Under the pieces are notes generated by a model. That model saw only the letters and a list, made by a program, of their open reading frames with translations. It searched no databases and was not told the origin of the DNA. DNA of 64,000 bases from the NCBI GenBank assembly GCA_035582835.1, contig JAYKAV010002970.1, positions 479,086-543,085 on the forward strand. Reading direction: 5' to 3'. A program made the position numbers and the translations under genes. Source of the DNA: Phoebastria nigripes. Lineage: Eukaryota; Chordata; Aves; Procellariiformes; Diomedeidae. Shown one piece after another: positions 1-13,518 of the stretch. How positions within the stretch are numbered: position 1 is the first letter of the stretch; the number at the start of each line of letters is the position of its first letter.

Positions 1-1941
1 GTGAGGATTATTAGAATTTCTAAGGACATTATGTTCATTATCAGCTCTAGGAATACTGAAGATTATCCTTTTTTTTTTTTTCCTTCTCAAGCCAATCAAA
101 TATTTTAGCACATAGGATGTTTCAGACAGTGAACAGAGGCAAAATGGATTACCTATGATGTACCTGTTTGGCCTAGGAAGTCTGAGTACAAACCATGGCT
201 GCGAGCTAGTCATTACTGAGAACTCCTTAACAGTTCATTGATTATGTAATCAATTTCAATAGAGATTGATTGTATAAGTAATATGCCCTCAAAACTACAT
301 GCCATTTACACCTTTTATTCAGTATCTCTTAAAATTAAACCAAATATTAATATAAGTCATAAATCAAGAACTCAGAAGTCAATAAGAGTTCTCTGCTCAT
401 TGCAGAGAAATAGCTAGAAGCCCCTAGAAACCTAACACAAATTTACTTAAGCTTAAAATACTAACATCATCTTGAAACTTGCTTAAGAATTATTGTGAAC
501 TTATTTAAACTCAAGTTCAATGCTGGAATCATTGGTCTTTTGTGGAAAAAAATCCTTTAATTCTTATTCTAATTCTTAATTCTAATTTTGTCCCCAAAAG
601 ATGAGAATTTCAGCAACGTATCAAAATAAACCTGTGTGTAAATGGCAAAGTCTGAGTCATGCATCAGATGCAATTAACTGGAGAGACATGCCTGTGAAAA
701 TTGGCCAGCAGTTATTTCCAACTATGCACAGAATGAAAATCCCAACAGCAGTGCAAGTGTATGAGCTGTGTACTCAGGCAGTCAGTTCATAAACAATCTG
801 CTTTGTTGGCAGTATAAGTAAGAGCATAACAATTAAAAAAAAAAAAAATAACAAAGCCAGACTGCAGTGGAAGATGAGCTTCTGACTTACCAGCATTTGT
901 ACAGAACAGTGTAAACATCAACGCTGCAGCCTCTGTTCACTGTCAGAAATTTCCATCCTTGTCCCTGCCTTATATTTCCACCTTTTGACCACATAATGAG
1001 GTTGACTGGAGCAAATTACATTTGACAGAGAATTTTCTCTGACTTTGGAAAATACAGAAAAGGTTATATTATCCACTGTGACCCTAGAAATCTTTGATTC
1101 TGGCTTTTGACCTAAACTTTTTGATACCAAAGAGTGATGCATTAGGAACACTGATGAATATGAAAATAATGGTATAGGTTAGTACTGCTATTAAGTAAGA
1201 TATTGGCTGGTGTTAATTAGATCTGTGATGACATTTTCTACAGTGATGAGTTCCAACTCCCATGAAACAAATGTCCATGGATTTTGTTCGAGCATTCACA
1301 GTTGGTGTCCAGCTCTTTCCCCTTGATTGCCAAGGCACTCAACACATCTTCTGCCACAGCTCAGCTGTATTCATGTGAATGGACCACTGTTTATCACTTT
1401 TCCAACAGGTGACTGAACCTGGAAGCTCCAAATCAAGAATTTCTTCAGATTTTGAGCATGACAGCCAGCCAACCTTCATCTTATTCACGTCTTTGAGGCT
1501 TATGTTGCTGACTGTTATTCCATTGTCTTACATTTCCAGGACAAATATCCAGATCATAGCTCTGCATTGGCCACTTCCACTCAGCTGGTATGGGTTGTAA
1601 GCCAAATCTGACATTGTAATGTTTGTTTTCGTTAAAGAAGAGAAAAATGTGAACGATTCAGATTTCCACTAAAGTATTCTTTCTTCTCTGAGTCACTGTT
1701 CTTCCTTTAATTTAAGTGTAAAAGGTTACCTAAAGAAGTACTGGAAGTCTAGCAATAAAGTTACAAAATGACAGAATCAATCTGCCTTTTAAGAAATAGA
1801 TCATGATGTAGATTGGTATTAACAATGTTACCACAGGTTTTGAGGAGCTGCTAATATCTAGTAATGATTTTTCACATATTATTCAATAAATAGTCATAAT
1901 TAATATTTAGGTTGTAAGTCTCAGCCTGAAGGATCTCAAAG
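1..1941. other. unique non-coding sequence
   Basis: I see no gene, RNA or recognisable repeat here. The stretch is AT-rich, with short T and A homopolymers near positions 69-82 and 834-848. The open frames at 601-792, 918-1151 and 1379-1600 are under 80 codons, have no family signature and no supporting context, so they are not called as genes. Confidence 0.6.
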
Positions 1942-2018
1942 CAAAAAAAACCAACCAACCAAACAAACAAAAAAACCCACAAAAAACAAAAACAAAAACA
2001 AAAAACAAAAACAAAACC
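1942..2018 (+). repeat. A-rich (CAAAA)n low-complexity tract
   Basis: About 75 bases made almost only of A and C on the plus strand, with CCAA, CAAA and CAAAAA units running into one another. It has the look of an expanded oligo-A tract. No retroposon body was recognised just upstream, so its origin is open. Confidence 0.85.
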
Positions 2019-5000
2019 AGAAGATCCTGAATAGGCAGGCAGCCGACATACAGGATGTTACTCCTTCCTGAAGAAATAAAGTGTTTAGAGATACAACACC
2101 TTATCCCAATGTCTATGAAAAGTGTTGTGACTTTTTCAGACATGCCTACTTGTAGCAGCCAATATCTTTGTTACCAGATCTTTGGACTAGGGCTTCTGCC
2201 ATACACCTATATTGGAATAGCCTGTTTGCCATAAAAGGATTAAAGACAGAGATTTCTGTTCTTGTGGTATTTGTCATTTACAGTATGTGTGACGTTTAGG
2301 TATTCTAAATCTGAACTCCAGTGCAGCAAGATGATGGACATCTCTCCTTAGGTGGCTTAGGTGTCTTCTAAGAGACAATAGTTTAATTTCAATGAACTCA
2401 TTGTTCATCCTTAAGTTAAGAATTTTGGCATAATTCACAACCACTTTTAGACACAAGCCAAGGTTTAAATAATGAAAAGTCAAAGAAAAACGTGATCTGT
2501 TAATAGCAACAAAATGAATTTGCCGTCTCTCTTCATGAAAATGAAGAAAAACTGCAAATTGCTTTCTGGTCTATTCAACAAACTCATTATAATCAACCCT
2601 ACTACTCACTTCTGGTAAGCAGAAAGAAAGTCTAACAAAATATTATGCCCCATGCAGACAGAACTTTCACAGAAACCCAGCAGAGAGAAGGGAGAGTGGA
2701 AGGATAGCTGTCAGGACCACTGGTCTTCCATAAGACTGGAGAACAAAAAAGAGGCAAGAAACATTTTAGCTATCAGATACTCATTTAACATTTCTAGCAA
2801 AGAGCAATTCTCATTCACGTCATCTGCTTCTGCTGTGAGAGTGGCGCTCAGAATGCAGCCGTGGGGAGGCATGTTTTGATCAAGTCCGCTGCTTTCCCCT
2901 TCAAAGCGAATGAGATAATGTGGCTGTGGAACAGCACCTTTTAATCAGATCAGCGGGATTCCATTGAAATGAAGTACAATGCAGCTGCAAGTTAGTATTT
3001 CCCTAAAACAGGTGTACACTTCTCCCTTTGAAATTGTGAACACAGCCCTCGTCCCTGTATCCCAAACTANGCTTCAGCAGAACTGTGCTCAGCATTGCCT
3101 TTTACTTTTTGCCCTTTTGTCACATTTTCTTTCTGTGCAAAGGAGATTTATATATGTGCCAAAAATACCTTTAACTAGCATAAGTCAAATGAGTTTTGGG
3201 TATTTTTTGCAAAAGGGGAAAGTAGGTTGAAAGTTAAATCAATTCCTTGCCTCATTTGCCCATATAGTTAGTTTCATCTTCATACCTGAACTTAAAACAT
3301 GGTAGAGGATTGTGTTATCAAGTAGGAGATGATCAGAAGTAGATATTTTGGGAAAAAATGGACTCATGGACTGATGTTAACCCCTACACAGGCCTACGCT
3401 CTCTGTTGCTAGTTAGTAAATACTGTACTGTTAGCTATGTTTCTCCCCTCCCTTTCATGTACACTGCGTAACAGAATAATTAGCTGTAGCTGATGCAGTT
3501 GTGGACAGTATAATGATCACAGAGTGTAGCGCACAGCTTCTGGAAGTCTGCCTAGAAATAAGAAAGTAGTAGTTACTGAGAGAAAACAGAGAAAAATCCA
3601 GAGAGGTCTACCAGGTTGAACACAACCAGGGGAAAAAGGAAGGATGGTCACATTATCTATCTTAGTCTCTTTTAGAGCTGATTTTTGAGATTCCCTTTTA
3701 GGGAATGGAAACAGAGTGGACCTTTCAGATGTTATGGGGCTAAACTCAGGTGATGTGAATACCTCTTCTGCTGATTTGTCTTGTACAAGGAAGTTTCACA
3801 TGATGCATCTCTCCGCGTGTGCAGAGGGTGACTTTACTGCACAGCTGGTGATTTCTGCAGTCCTTCAGATATGAAACACAAGACTAGCAGCAGCAACACA
3901 GGCTGAGGCTTGGGACTGCAGAATCAAAGGAGTAGGAACCAGTGTGTACCATTTCCATTGTCATATGAAGGGCAGATCAGTAATTTCTCATCTCTGAAGA
4001 ATGACAAACACCTTGCAACAGCCTTGCATGAGTTTCGCACCCCCAGCAGCAGAAAATGGTTCTTTACCTAAGAAATTTAACAGCATGAGAGTTTTATCTC
4101 TAGAGCTATAAACTCCAGTTGTGCTTCCACTTAAATTTATGACCAAAAGTTTAGAGACTAATAGAATGGAAAACATGAGTGTCTCAAACTTAAATTAGAG
4201 AGCTGGCCTTCGCAGCTGGGAGTTCAGAAAAATCTCTATTCAACAAGCACAGCAATGACATATAACATACTCTTGTACTGGGTACTCATCATCTCATTAA
4301 ATAGAAACTTAAAATGAGCAAGCTGTTGCAAAAAAGTAAGGAAATAAGTCAGTGGTGTGCAGTCATTGTAATATGTTTTTTCAATTCCTCACTGAGATTA
4401 TTGAAAAATAAGAAAGTAGAACACACTCATAGAAAGCATAACATAGTCGAATGGTATTTTCCTCCTTTCTTTATAACTCCCTGGTAAAGGAACACTGGAG
4501 GTGGACATTGGTGAGATCTTCTTGAGAAATAGGTGGACTATAAAATCTTTGGAGCCAGGAAAGCTGATACATTCACTGCTGCCCATAAAACTATGTTTTC
4601 AGTTAAATGGAAGAGTCTGTTGAACATATTTTATTAAAAGGAGCAAGGGGATGTGGGAGTGGGAGTGTATTAAAAATGAAATAAATGGTCTCTAGTGAAA
4701 AGGCAGAGCTTGGGACTTTCTTATGGGAGTGTAAGAGCTTAGAAACTTGTGTTAGATAGTGGTTGCTTCAGCCCACACGTGGGATCTTAGCCTCAGTCCA
4801 TAAAGGGGGATACTTAACTTGAGATACCAGCTCAATATACCCACAACAAACCCACAGCTAATAGCTGTCAGCTTTAAAGCTCTGTTTGCCTTGAAGCAGG
4901 GTTTAGAAAAGAGTACTTATTTCTTATGAAGCTTGTATTGGAATTTTGTACATTAAATTAACATTATTTCTCAGGGATTTTTAGTTTAAGATCTTACATC

Positions 5001-6416
5001 CTCTATACTTTTTATTTTTTATTAAACTCCTGGTTTACTTTGCCTTCACTGCACCTCTGAGGCTCAAATGCTACGACTGTTATTTGAAGCTTCTCTCCGA
5101 ATGTAAATGATTTTATGGCACAAGAGTAAGAAATAAGTAGAAAATCAAAATGAAAAAATATTTAGCAGAAGATATCTAAAAGATAACAGATGGGAAGAAA
5201 ATAGGTGAAATTAAACGTAAAAAATAGGAGGCTCCAAATCAGTCTTATTCTTGAAAAGCAAGAATAAGTTTGGTTAAAGAAAGGAACTACTTATAATAAA
5301 ACAAAAGAGGAAAGATTTATCTGATTGAGCTTCATACAAAAGTTTCAACTAGTAACTCTAGTCCCTCACAGTTAATGGGAAGAAACAGGCAACTCTGGAG
5401 GGCAATACATCTGGAGTATTTTAAATGCATATCTCAAGATGAAATGAATTGTCATCTTTGTGTGCAGATTTTTCTCAATCAATTATAAAGGAAGTCTGGG
5501 GGATTAGCTCAGATTTAGGTGCCTAATTTTTAAGTGCCTACATTAGGACAGATAAATAGTGTCTAAGCCATTCAAATATATGTTCATGACAAAATGAAGC
5601 GGAAAATTTAGTAGAAGACACTTTCAGAATATGCTTTAGAGAATCATAGAGTATACTGAGCAGATATCTAGACTAAAACACATTGACTCTGAGAATCTGA
5701 TTCAAAATCCACTGTAATCAGTGAAAAAGATCTGAAATAGCACTGGCTTTAGGTAAATGACAAGTAAAACTCTTATCTATTTCAAAAGACGTTTAGAAAC
5801 ATCCTCTCAACTCCCAGTAGAAATTGGTGCTTAGTCCTACTAAACTTAGTCCTTGTCTAAGGACTTGTATTTCTACCCTTTTCTTCCCTTCTCCTCCCCA
5901 CTCACATAAGGATTGTCTTATATTCACTCTTTCAGTCCTCTGCTTTATACATTTTGGCTGTTCCCACTCAACCGCATCATATCCTGTTTTCTTGCCCCTT
6001 CTTTTCTTCTTTATTTGTTATTTAAAAATACTATTTTGCTTCTGATCCTAAATTATTTTTTTGTTTCATTTACTAATTTCTAAATAAATTTAGGGGAAGC
6101 CAAATAATTTTAGCTTGGATTTACTCCAACAGTTCCATCATCTCTTAATCACATAATTCCACTAAGGCCTTTATCTCACTTTTTTATCTATGCAGTAAAC
6201 AGTCTTCACATAGATGCACACACCATGCAGGCACAGATAGTTTTAAAATTCCATCATTTATGCAGTCAATAGGTTTTTCACTTTAAATATGAAAACAACA
6301 GAAATTTCAAGCATGTCTCTAAAAGCAAGCTACTTTCAGGACTTATTTTAGTACTCCAAAGCTAACTCCATTGCATCCAAAGACCCTTTCCGGTTCTATT
6401 TGAGAAGGACAGACTA
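2019..6416. other. unique non-coding sequence
   Basis: No gene or identifiable mobile element seen. One N is at 3070. A less AT-rich patch lies at about 2640-2960 without a coding signature. A small hairpin with 7-bp arms (AGTCCTT/AAGGACT, 4-base loop) occurs near 5848-5865. A TAGGTGCCTA motif at 5516-5525 is discussed in the findings as a possible old repeat. Confidence 0.55.
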
Positions 6417-6454
6417 CCCCCCCACACACACACAGGCACACACAGACGCGCACC
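6417..6454 (+). repeat. (CA)n microsatellite, interrupted
   Basis: A run of C followed by CACACACACACA, then degenerate CA units broken by G (GGCACACACAGACGCGCAC). This is a typical interrupted dinucleotide microsatellite. Confidence 0.9.
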
Positions 6455-9400
6455 TTTTCTCCCTCCAGAAAACAAACCTGCAGTGTAATGGGACCAAGCG
6501 GGCAAAGAAATCATGGAATGTAATTTATTTCTAGGTGAGAGTCCAAAAGATGGGCAAACATAAGTCTATTAGCCGCACTGCAACAAATCATCTGCTCACT
6601 GCAGTACAGCAAGGGAGCTTTTCCGATACCTACTACTGCTTTATATATTTCTATAGGAATGCCAGGAAACACAAAGCAGTCAATTTCCAATAAAATTCTA
6701 CTTTCCACCCTCTCCCCCTCCACTTCTTCTGCACGACTTCTTTTCTTAAAAGAAAAAGGTGCTAACAGCTGACAAACAGGCATTTCCTCTTATTTTTTTC
6801 AAAAGAGTGAATTAATTTTGTGATAATGGGGCGAACAATAAAGATCCTTCCTACACACATGCTCTAGCATATCTGATCTTTTTATATCTAATGGATTGGT
6901 CCCAGTACTCTAACACATGGGGAGCAAAGGGCAGATCCCCCAGTATGCCACAGTTTCACATAATGATAACATAAGATGGGCAAGATATATTCATAGAAGT
7001 GTATTTTGAATTATTGGTTAATAGATAGATTTTAAGAGTATAAGAAATGTAGATTTTCAAAAGCAAATGTAGTGCTTAATAAAGTGACAATTTACTGCCC
7101 TATGATGTCCTCTCTTTATTCACATAAAACCACAGCACTCAAAAATCAGATGAAATTAAGCTTACCATAAAGATAACAGTTCAACATTTGAGTGCAGCTA
7201 TCCTAGATTACTTGGCTGAGATTTCCAAAAGATATGTCAAATAGCAATAGCTGTAATGTTTCTTTTCATGAGTCAACAGCCATATATCACCAAGCTCATT
7301 TCACACAGACCAAAGCAATTCACTGCTCTCTGAGGTCTGGTTTGAAACAGTCATCTAGAAAAGAAGGATCCTATAGCCCATTGTGGTACCGCTGAACCCA
7401 CAGACATTCAGTCAAGAAATTTTGCATTGAATTGTTAGATCTAGCCTAGAACAGTTACTCACTGAGATAGAACAACAAAGTCATCCAACCTGGGGAATAA
7501 GCCTCAAAACTGACAGCACGTTTTTATTAATTACTCTTACTCTGTTTTGATAGTCTTGACACCGTTTCATATTTTCTGGCTTGACTGAGTAGTGATTAAA
7601 AGGTCCCCATGAAGATATTAAATGTGGTACATGCAGTAGGTTTAGTTTATCCAATGAAACATTACTGTTCTTCATTTTTTTATATAATCATATTTTTATT
7701 CAGATAAACAACTTTCACCAATCTTCTGGTGTGGGCTCTGTAATTAGTTTAATATCTCATGCCTATTAAACTAGGGAAACATATAGAAGCCTCCCTCTTC
7801 AAGGGTGAATAGGTGAGCATAAATAAGAACATTCTCCTCATTTATCCTCGTGTGAACCTCCCAAGAGATCAGAGTTCCCAATTCCTTAGTTTGCAGATCC
7901 AAACTCAGCATTAATATCTGAAACACGGACATATTTGTATAAAATGCTTTGCAATGGCTTGCATGTTTATCTTTGAACATATGGTTAATACGTCTTTGGA
8001 CCTTGAGTTCCAGAGCAGGATGATTTATTAATTTATTTATTTAGTAGCTCAATAAAACATTCAAAGGGCAAGTCTACGCTTATCACAGGTGGGCAGTTTG
8101 TAGAGATTGACATGATCCTAAGGCTTTCAATTCTCAAATTTACTTTGTGCTAGCCACAGGTGTATAAGACCTGCAATTTGGGTAAACCCCAAGAGAACTA
8201 ATTATGTGTTAAGAAGAATGCACATTTTACTGTGTAGCATAAAACACAGAAAAATTACCATGCATCACACTTTTGAGAGACAGAATAACTTTAGGCAGGT
8301 AATAGGTATAGCTGTGCATGGGTTTATTCTAAAGTGAACTCCCTTGAAGGCATATCAGAACTAATGCCATTTTTTTTTTTTTTTTAACATTTAAATATAT
8401 CTTCTTCATAGTTTAGAGTTTTGTCTCTGAAAATGCTCTGAATCCAACTAACATATGAAGGTCTTTTACAAAATCTCAAGCTTCAACAGACAATTATTTT
8501 TGTTCCTTTTACTAGCAATGTTAGGCAAAGGTTAATTTTACAAGAAGTCAACAGCTCTTTACTGCAAAGCTAGTGTCCAACGACACTAAGAGAGACTAAC
8601 TGGCTATTTATGTACCAAATTAGTACAAAATGTCATATTACAGTAACAAATGAGATGAAAACTTGAATTAACATTGCCCATACTCATGTGATCATCACTG
8701 CTATAAATAAGTATAATTTAAATGTATGACAATTATGGCTTCAGGAACCAGTATTGCACACCACTGAATTTGTTAGGCAGTCTTCTTCCATTGTCTTTTA
8801 CTTGTATTTTGCATTGAAGTGTGTGTAAAGGTGTATTTTTTACTCGTATGGAAGATCTGAATTACAGATCTTAGAAAGATTTGGCTGCTTTCACCAGAAG
8901 TCTGTGAATGATGTGGAGATGGCACGTAGAAGCACAGGTTGGAAGCAAAAATGTCTAACATGGTCCATGGTAGTGGAGCTACGTGAAGGAAAAAAAAANC
9001 ACATCAATTTAAAAGCCTGTTTGTCAGAAAATGTTTTCGTGGAAACTGATTCAGAACAAGAGTGTTTTTTCCTTATCTTACCAGCTCTACACAAGAACAC
9101 TTGACCGCAGCATGGTCAGGTAGTTCATCTTTGACGCTAAAAACACATCCTTGAGTCAGAGGTTAATGTGTTGTGAGAGCAGACACAAACCTCGATCTGC
9201 TATAAAATAGCAAAATGGTCTATGGTTTTGGAAATGCACATTAGGAAGGAGCAAGGAAGGAGAGATCTGAATCTAGTTCTTGGGTTGCAGAAACACTAAA
9301 AGGTTTTCATGTCATTCAAACATGTTCTTGAAATTCATGCCAATGTATTCTGGTTTCCTGCCTGAAAGGCTACAGTGACTTTCTCATTCTAGCATATAAA

Positions 9401-12400
9401 AGTCCATGGCAACCACAAGTCCATCATCTGAGCCTAAGGCCTTCTGCAGAATACCATCCTCAGGGGGCCTAGACAGAAAATCTCTTTCTATCTCTTCCCT
9501 GTAAAAGCAAGGTTTAGCTGACAATTTATTTTCTTTGTCTGTATATTTTTAGTGAAGACGTGCTCTAGGTTCATTTATTAACTGATCTAGCTCAGACATT
9601 CTTGCTAGGAAGTTTTGGGTATACTGAGGAACACTGAATACTAATATGTAGCCTATATAAATAGGTTTACTTGTGGCTGCCATTGAATGGAAATTGGTCA
9701 TTCTGATGCTTTTCCTAAAATCAGGAGCTGAAGCCATGAAAGTTCACTTTGGAAGGTATTCTGATTAAGATTATTGACATTAAGACCAACAGTATCTGGC
9801 TGTACAGAAGAGCTGATGATGTTGTAGTTGGTGATGGCTGGGACTGACTTCAAATACAAGGTCTTTAATACACAGATAACTCTACCACCTAAAAACATTC
9901 ATTCAGAAACCTGGGGAAATTAAATACTTCCTTTCACGTGCCTTTACCAGTCTATCCTTCTCCTGAACATACTGAGTTCATGTGCAAAACAGAAAACTTT
10001 CCTAGGAGTAAAAGAAAGCAGGTCATGCATTCAAGTAATATGACAATAATCTCCCTGGACACTTTCTTGGGCCATAGCTCTTTATCTCATTTTCCATATC
10101 TGTCAGGATGGGTGTATAAAGAACAAATGTAGCTGTGGCTCATCACAGCCCTGCTCTCTTTTCTGGAACAACCCGCTCACAATTTGTCATCAGTCTATGA
10201 CTCTGTGAAGTCCTAGTGTTTGGAAATGGAGTAACTGAAGAGGTCCCAGACCTTTGCAGGAAGGTCCTGCTCAGTCTATAGAAACATGGACCATCATCTT
10301 TGTGCTACTCCATCTGGAAGGCATGCCTCTGTTTCTACCACCAGTCCTAGTAGGCTATTGCCTCTTGACAAATGGTAGCTTCAGATGTTCAAGGTTCGAA
10401 CTCAGCTACAACTGTAGCTAGGGCTACAATAGCCTTGGGGGCACTTATTCCAACAGTTTCCTGGAGTTCAATTTACTCTGCATTAAAGAAGCAAAATGTA
10501 AGATCCTTTAACTGAATCCCAGGTATGAAAACTGCCCCTGCAAGGTAGGAAACCACTTCCTCTCTTCTTCTGCCACAAAGTCAGCCATGCAGCCATTCAA
10601 GAGTTTTCATCACTGACAAATTTTCAAGACCCTGCATGAGTTCACTGCCTTTTTTTCTGAGAGCAGGGATAACAACATTTTATTACTTTCTTCTTTTAAA
10701 TATATAGATGTACTTATTAAACAACTGCCCTCACCTGGGTTTATAAATATGTCTAATGAGGCTGATCTTTGGCATGCCCAGTCCCTAGTTCATCAGTAGA
10801 TACTGGGAATACCCTCCCCTGTGATTCTGCAATTTCTACTCTCACGCTATTCCACTTACACAATACATATTCGAATCAGATCCTTGCTGTGTCAGTGCAA
10901 TAAGCAAATGCCTTCAGAGAAAACCTAAAGCATCATCTGAATCTTTTGAGGATTAGAAAGACTAGTAAAATGACATTTTATTCATGTTTAACCCCCATAA
11001 GTGATTTTGACCTTTCATGGTGGATTTGCTTAAGGAGCCTGAGTCATATCTCGAGCTGTACATTGTTCTGCAGTTTCACAGTGTGAGGGTTGATGCAAAC
11101 ATTTTCTTCACCTTCAGTGCACACAGATTTTCATCTACAGTTTTTTACTCTTGAGTCCCAGGTTAAAACAAAAACAAATGTTTAAAACAAAAATACATAG
11201 ATCTGAGTTACCCAGGATTCCTGATACCAAGATGCTGATTTTGATGAAAAAGCAAACAGCTAAAAGGAACCCATAGCTGAGTTGCTGAATATGTAGGTTA
11301 ATCTCATGGTTTGGTCAGCATGATACTGTTCAAAATACAGAAACTGGTATATTATAGATATCATGACAAAACAGAAAAGTCCAATTTATCAAAGGTAAAG
11401 CTGAGGTCACAATTCCTATCAAATAATTCTATTAGAAGATTTTTACTTCTGTTTTCTGTTTATGAGTTAATTAAGAGCTATATCTAATTTTGTCCATATA
11501 TCTTTAGGTAGCGATGTGACATACAGTTTCTAAGAATAATTACTTGTGAGCCATTTGTTGAGTACTTCAAATTCAAAACAGGAATTGAATTAAAGTTATG
11601 TTGACACTGCTGTTTTTGCCTGATTGGAAATGTGAATTATGTTAGTGAACTCACTTTACATGACTATTCTCTTCTATTAGCTAAGTATTATCTATTTCCA
11701 CAAAAAATCCTGCCAGAAAATGTCATACATACAGATAGTGAAGACATGTTACAAAGGGAAAACACAGACACTGCTGAAGCCAATCTGCTTCTTAAAGCAG
11801 GTATGCGTTATTGTCTCAAAGTTTTGTTTTATTTTTTCAGCTACAGTTTCAACCATACTTCACACAATTCTAGTCAGAGATGCAGGATTCCAAAAGCATC
11901 TGAAAATAAGAAGAGAAAAAGGGGCAACCAACAGCAGAAACATTTTTTCTAACACCTTGCATACCAACATTTCATTCCAGCATTGTAAAATTATGATTCA
12001 CATCTTGTGGCTAATTTGATATTTTTAAATGTTTCTTCAGATTTCAGTTAATTGATTCAGTTAATTAATTGAATTAATAACAGTCTTCCCATCTCAAGGA
12101 AGCAGGTGCTCAGCGAACAGACTCTTCTGAATGAAAACTGATATTAATTCCCTCTCTGCATTCTTTCTGGGATCAAAAGATGGACTTCAGCCACTCTGTT
12201 CATTTCTAGACTTCTAAATTTGGGAGGAGATCACACTTTTTACTGTAATATGAAGTTGATGACATTCATACTGTAATCCATTAGAGGCTGAGCTAAACCA
12301 TCAAATTCATTTTGATTGTAATCCCAAGCACTTCAAATCCAGTTCTCCATAAGGGAATTTTAAATATATTAAGTCGGTCAAGATCTGCAGCTCTTCATGT

Positions 12401-13464
12401 GTTGTTAAGAGATCTCAAAAAAAAAAAAAAAATAGAGAACAAATGATATTTTTACCAGGTAAGAATTAATTTGAATAGCTGGTTGAAATGCATTACAGCT
12501 GTTTTGTAAGTTTTTGCAGTTCTTCACCTTACGCAACATAAAATAAACATTCAGCTTCTTATTTATTGTTTGCCCCTATTGATTTTTTTTTTTTTTTTTC
12601 TGCAAATACATGGGCTCTTGGTTAACATTTTACATTAGTATCCCTAATTACACTGTTCTGATCAGCATGTAATTATTCTGTGTATAAATGCAAATATGGT
12701 TTTCTGACATTTAACTTTGTGCACTAGTGAAGTTAAAGCAGCTATTTATTTACAATAGCATGTCACACATTATGCCAGGAAATCTAAATCACACTCAAGT
12801 TCAAATGTTAACAATGGATTAGAAATATTCATTAAATGTACAGGAATTGAGGGTAATTCAAGGTGGTACTCTTTCAACAGGAAATGCAGGAAATATTGCT
12901 TAATGATTGTGAGAGAATCATTTAGACATAATTTAAATGTCCAAACTTAAGATCTCCCAAGGCATAAGAACCTGAATGGTTAATAGGGCGATTATTATTA
13001 AGAGCTTGCTATTGTGAATGCTGGAGGTTCATTTAGAACATGTGAAGTTCATTAAAATTCAGAACTACATATACATCTTAAAATATTTTTTTGTCGCTAT
13101 ATCATATTTAAGAGTATTTTTATCCTACTCCCAAATGTCTACCAGTACTAGATTTATGATCTGGAAGTTCCAGGTTTCTCAAAGCCATCTACAGAAAAAA
13201 CAAAGAGTTTAAGCATAAATCACCTGTAAGTCAGCAGCATATTTGTGTTCATGTTTTCCTTGTTTCTTTGGATTTCAACTGGACTGAATTTTTAAGGACA
13301 TTTTAAGAGTTTTTAAAGATTTTTTTTTCATTTTCCACACCTTTTATGTCAGTCTAATTTGGTTAAGTCTAGCTACCCCCTTTCCATTCACCAACTCATA
13401 ATTCTGCTGAAATCAAGGGTCATAATCCTGACAGCCTAATTTCTCTCCACTCCATTCTTACTGG
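6455..13464. other. unique non-coding sequence with poly-T/poly-A tracts
   Basis: No gene or clear mobile element recognised. Pure T runs are near 8371-8385 and 12582-12600, and an A run near 12418-12432. One N is at 8999. A tandem pair of CAGTTAATT-containing units lies at about 12050-12078. The interval 12600-12900 is TAAT-rich with an ATGCAAAT octamer and resembles a conserved non-coding element (inference only). A weak exon-like segment at about 11680-11801 is listed in the findings. Confidence 0.5.
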
Positions 13465-13518
13465 GAAAACAAACAAACAAACAAAAACCAAACAAAAACC
13501 AGTGCAAACAAAAACCCT
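13465..13518 (+). repeat. (CAAA)n / A-rich tract
   Basis: CAAA units repeated about four times and then CAAAAAC units, A-rich on the plus strand. It is similar in make-up to the tracts at 1942, 31236, 34999, 45081 and 49100. Confidence 0.85.

Noticed and set aside
6511..6783. 90-codon minus-strand frame in a mixed-composition patch
   Set aside because: No recognisable family and no splice or promoter context.
10385..10415. GGTTCGAACTC, resembling the T-arm of a tRNA
   Set aside because: The upstream 50-60 bases lack an A-box and do not fold into D and anticodon arms, so it is not a tRNA gene.
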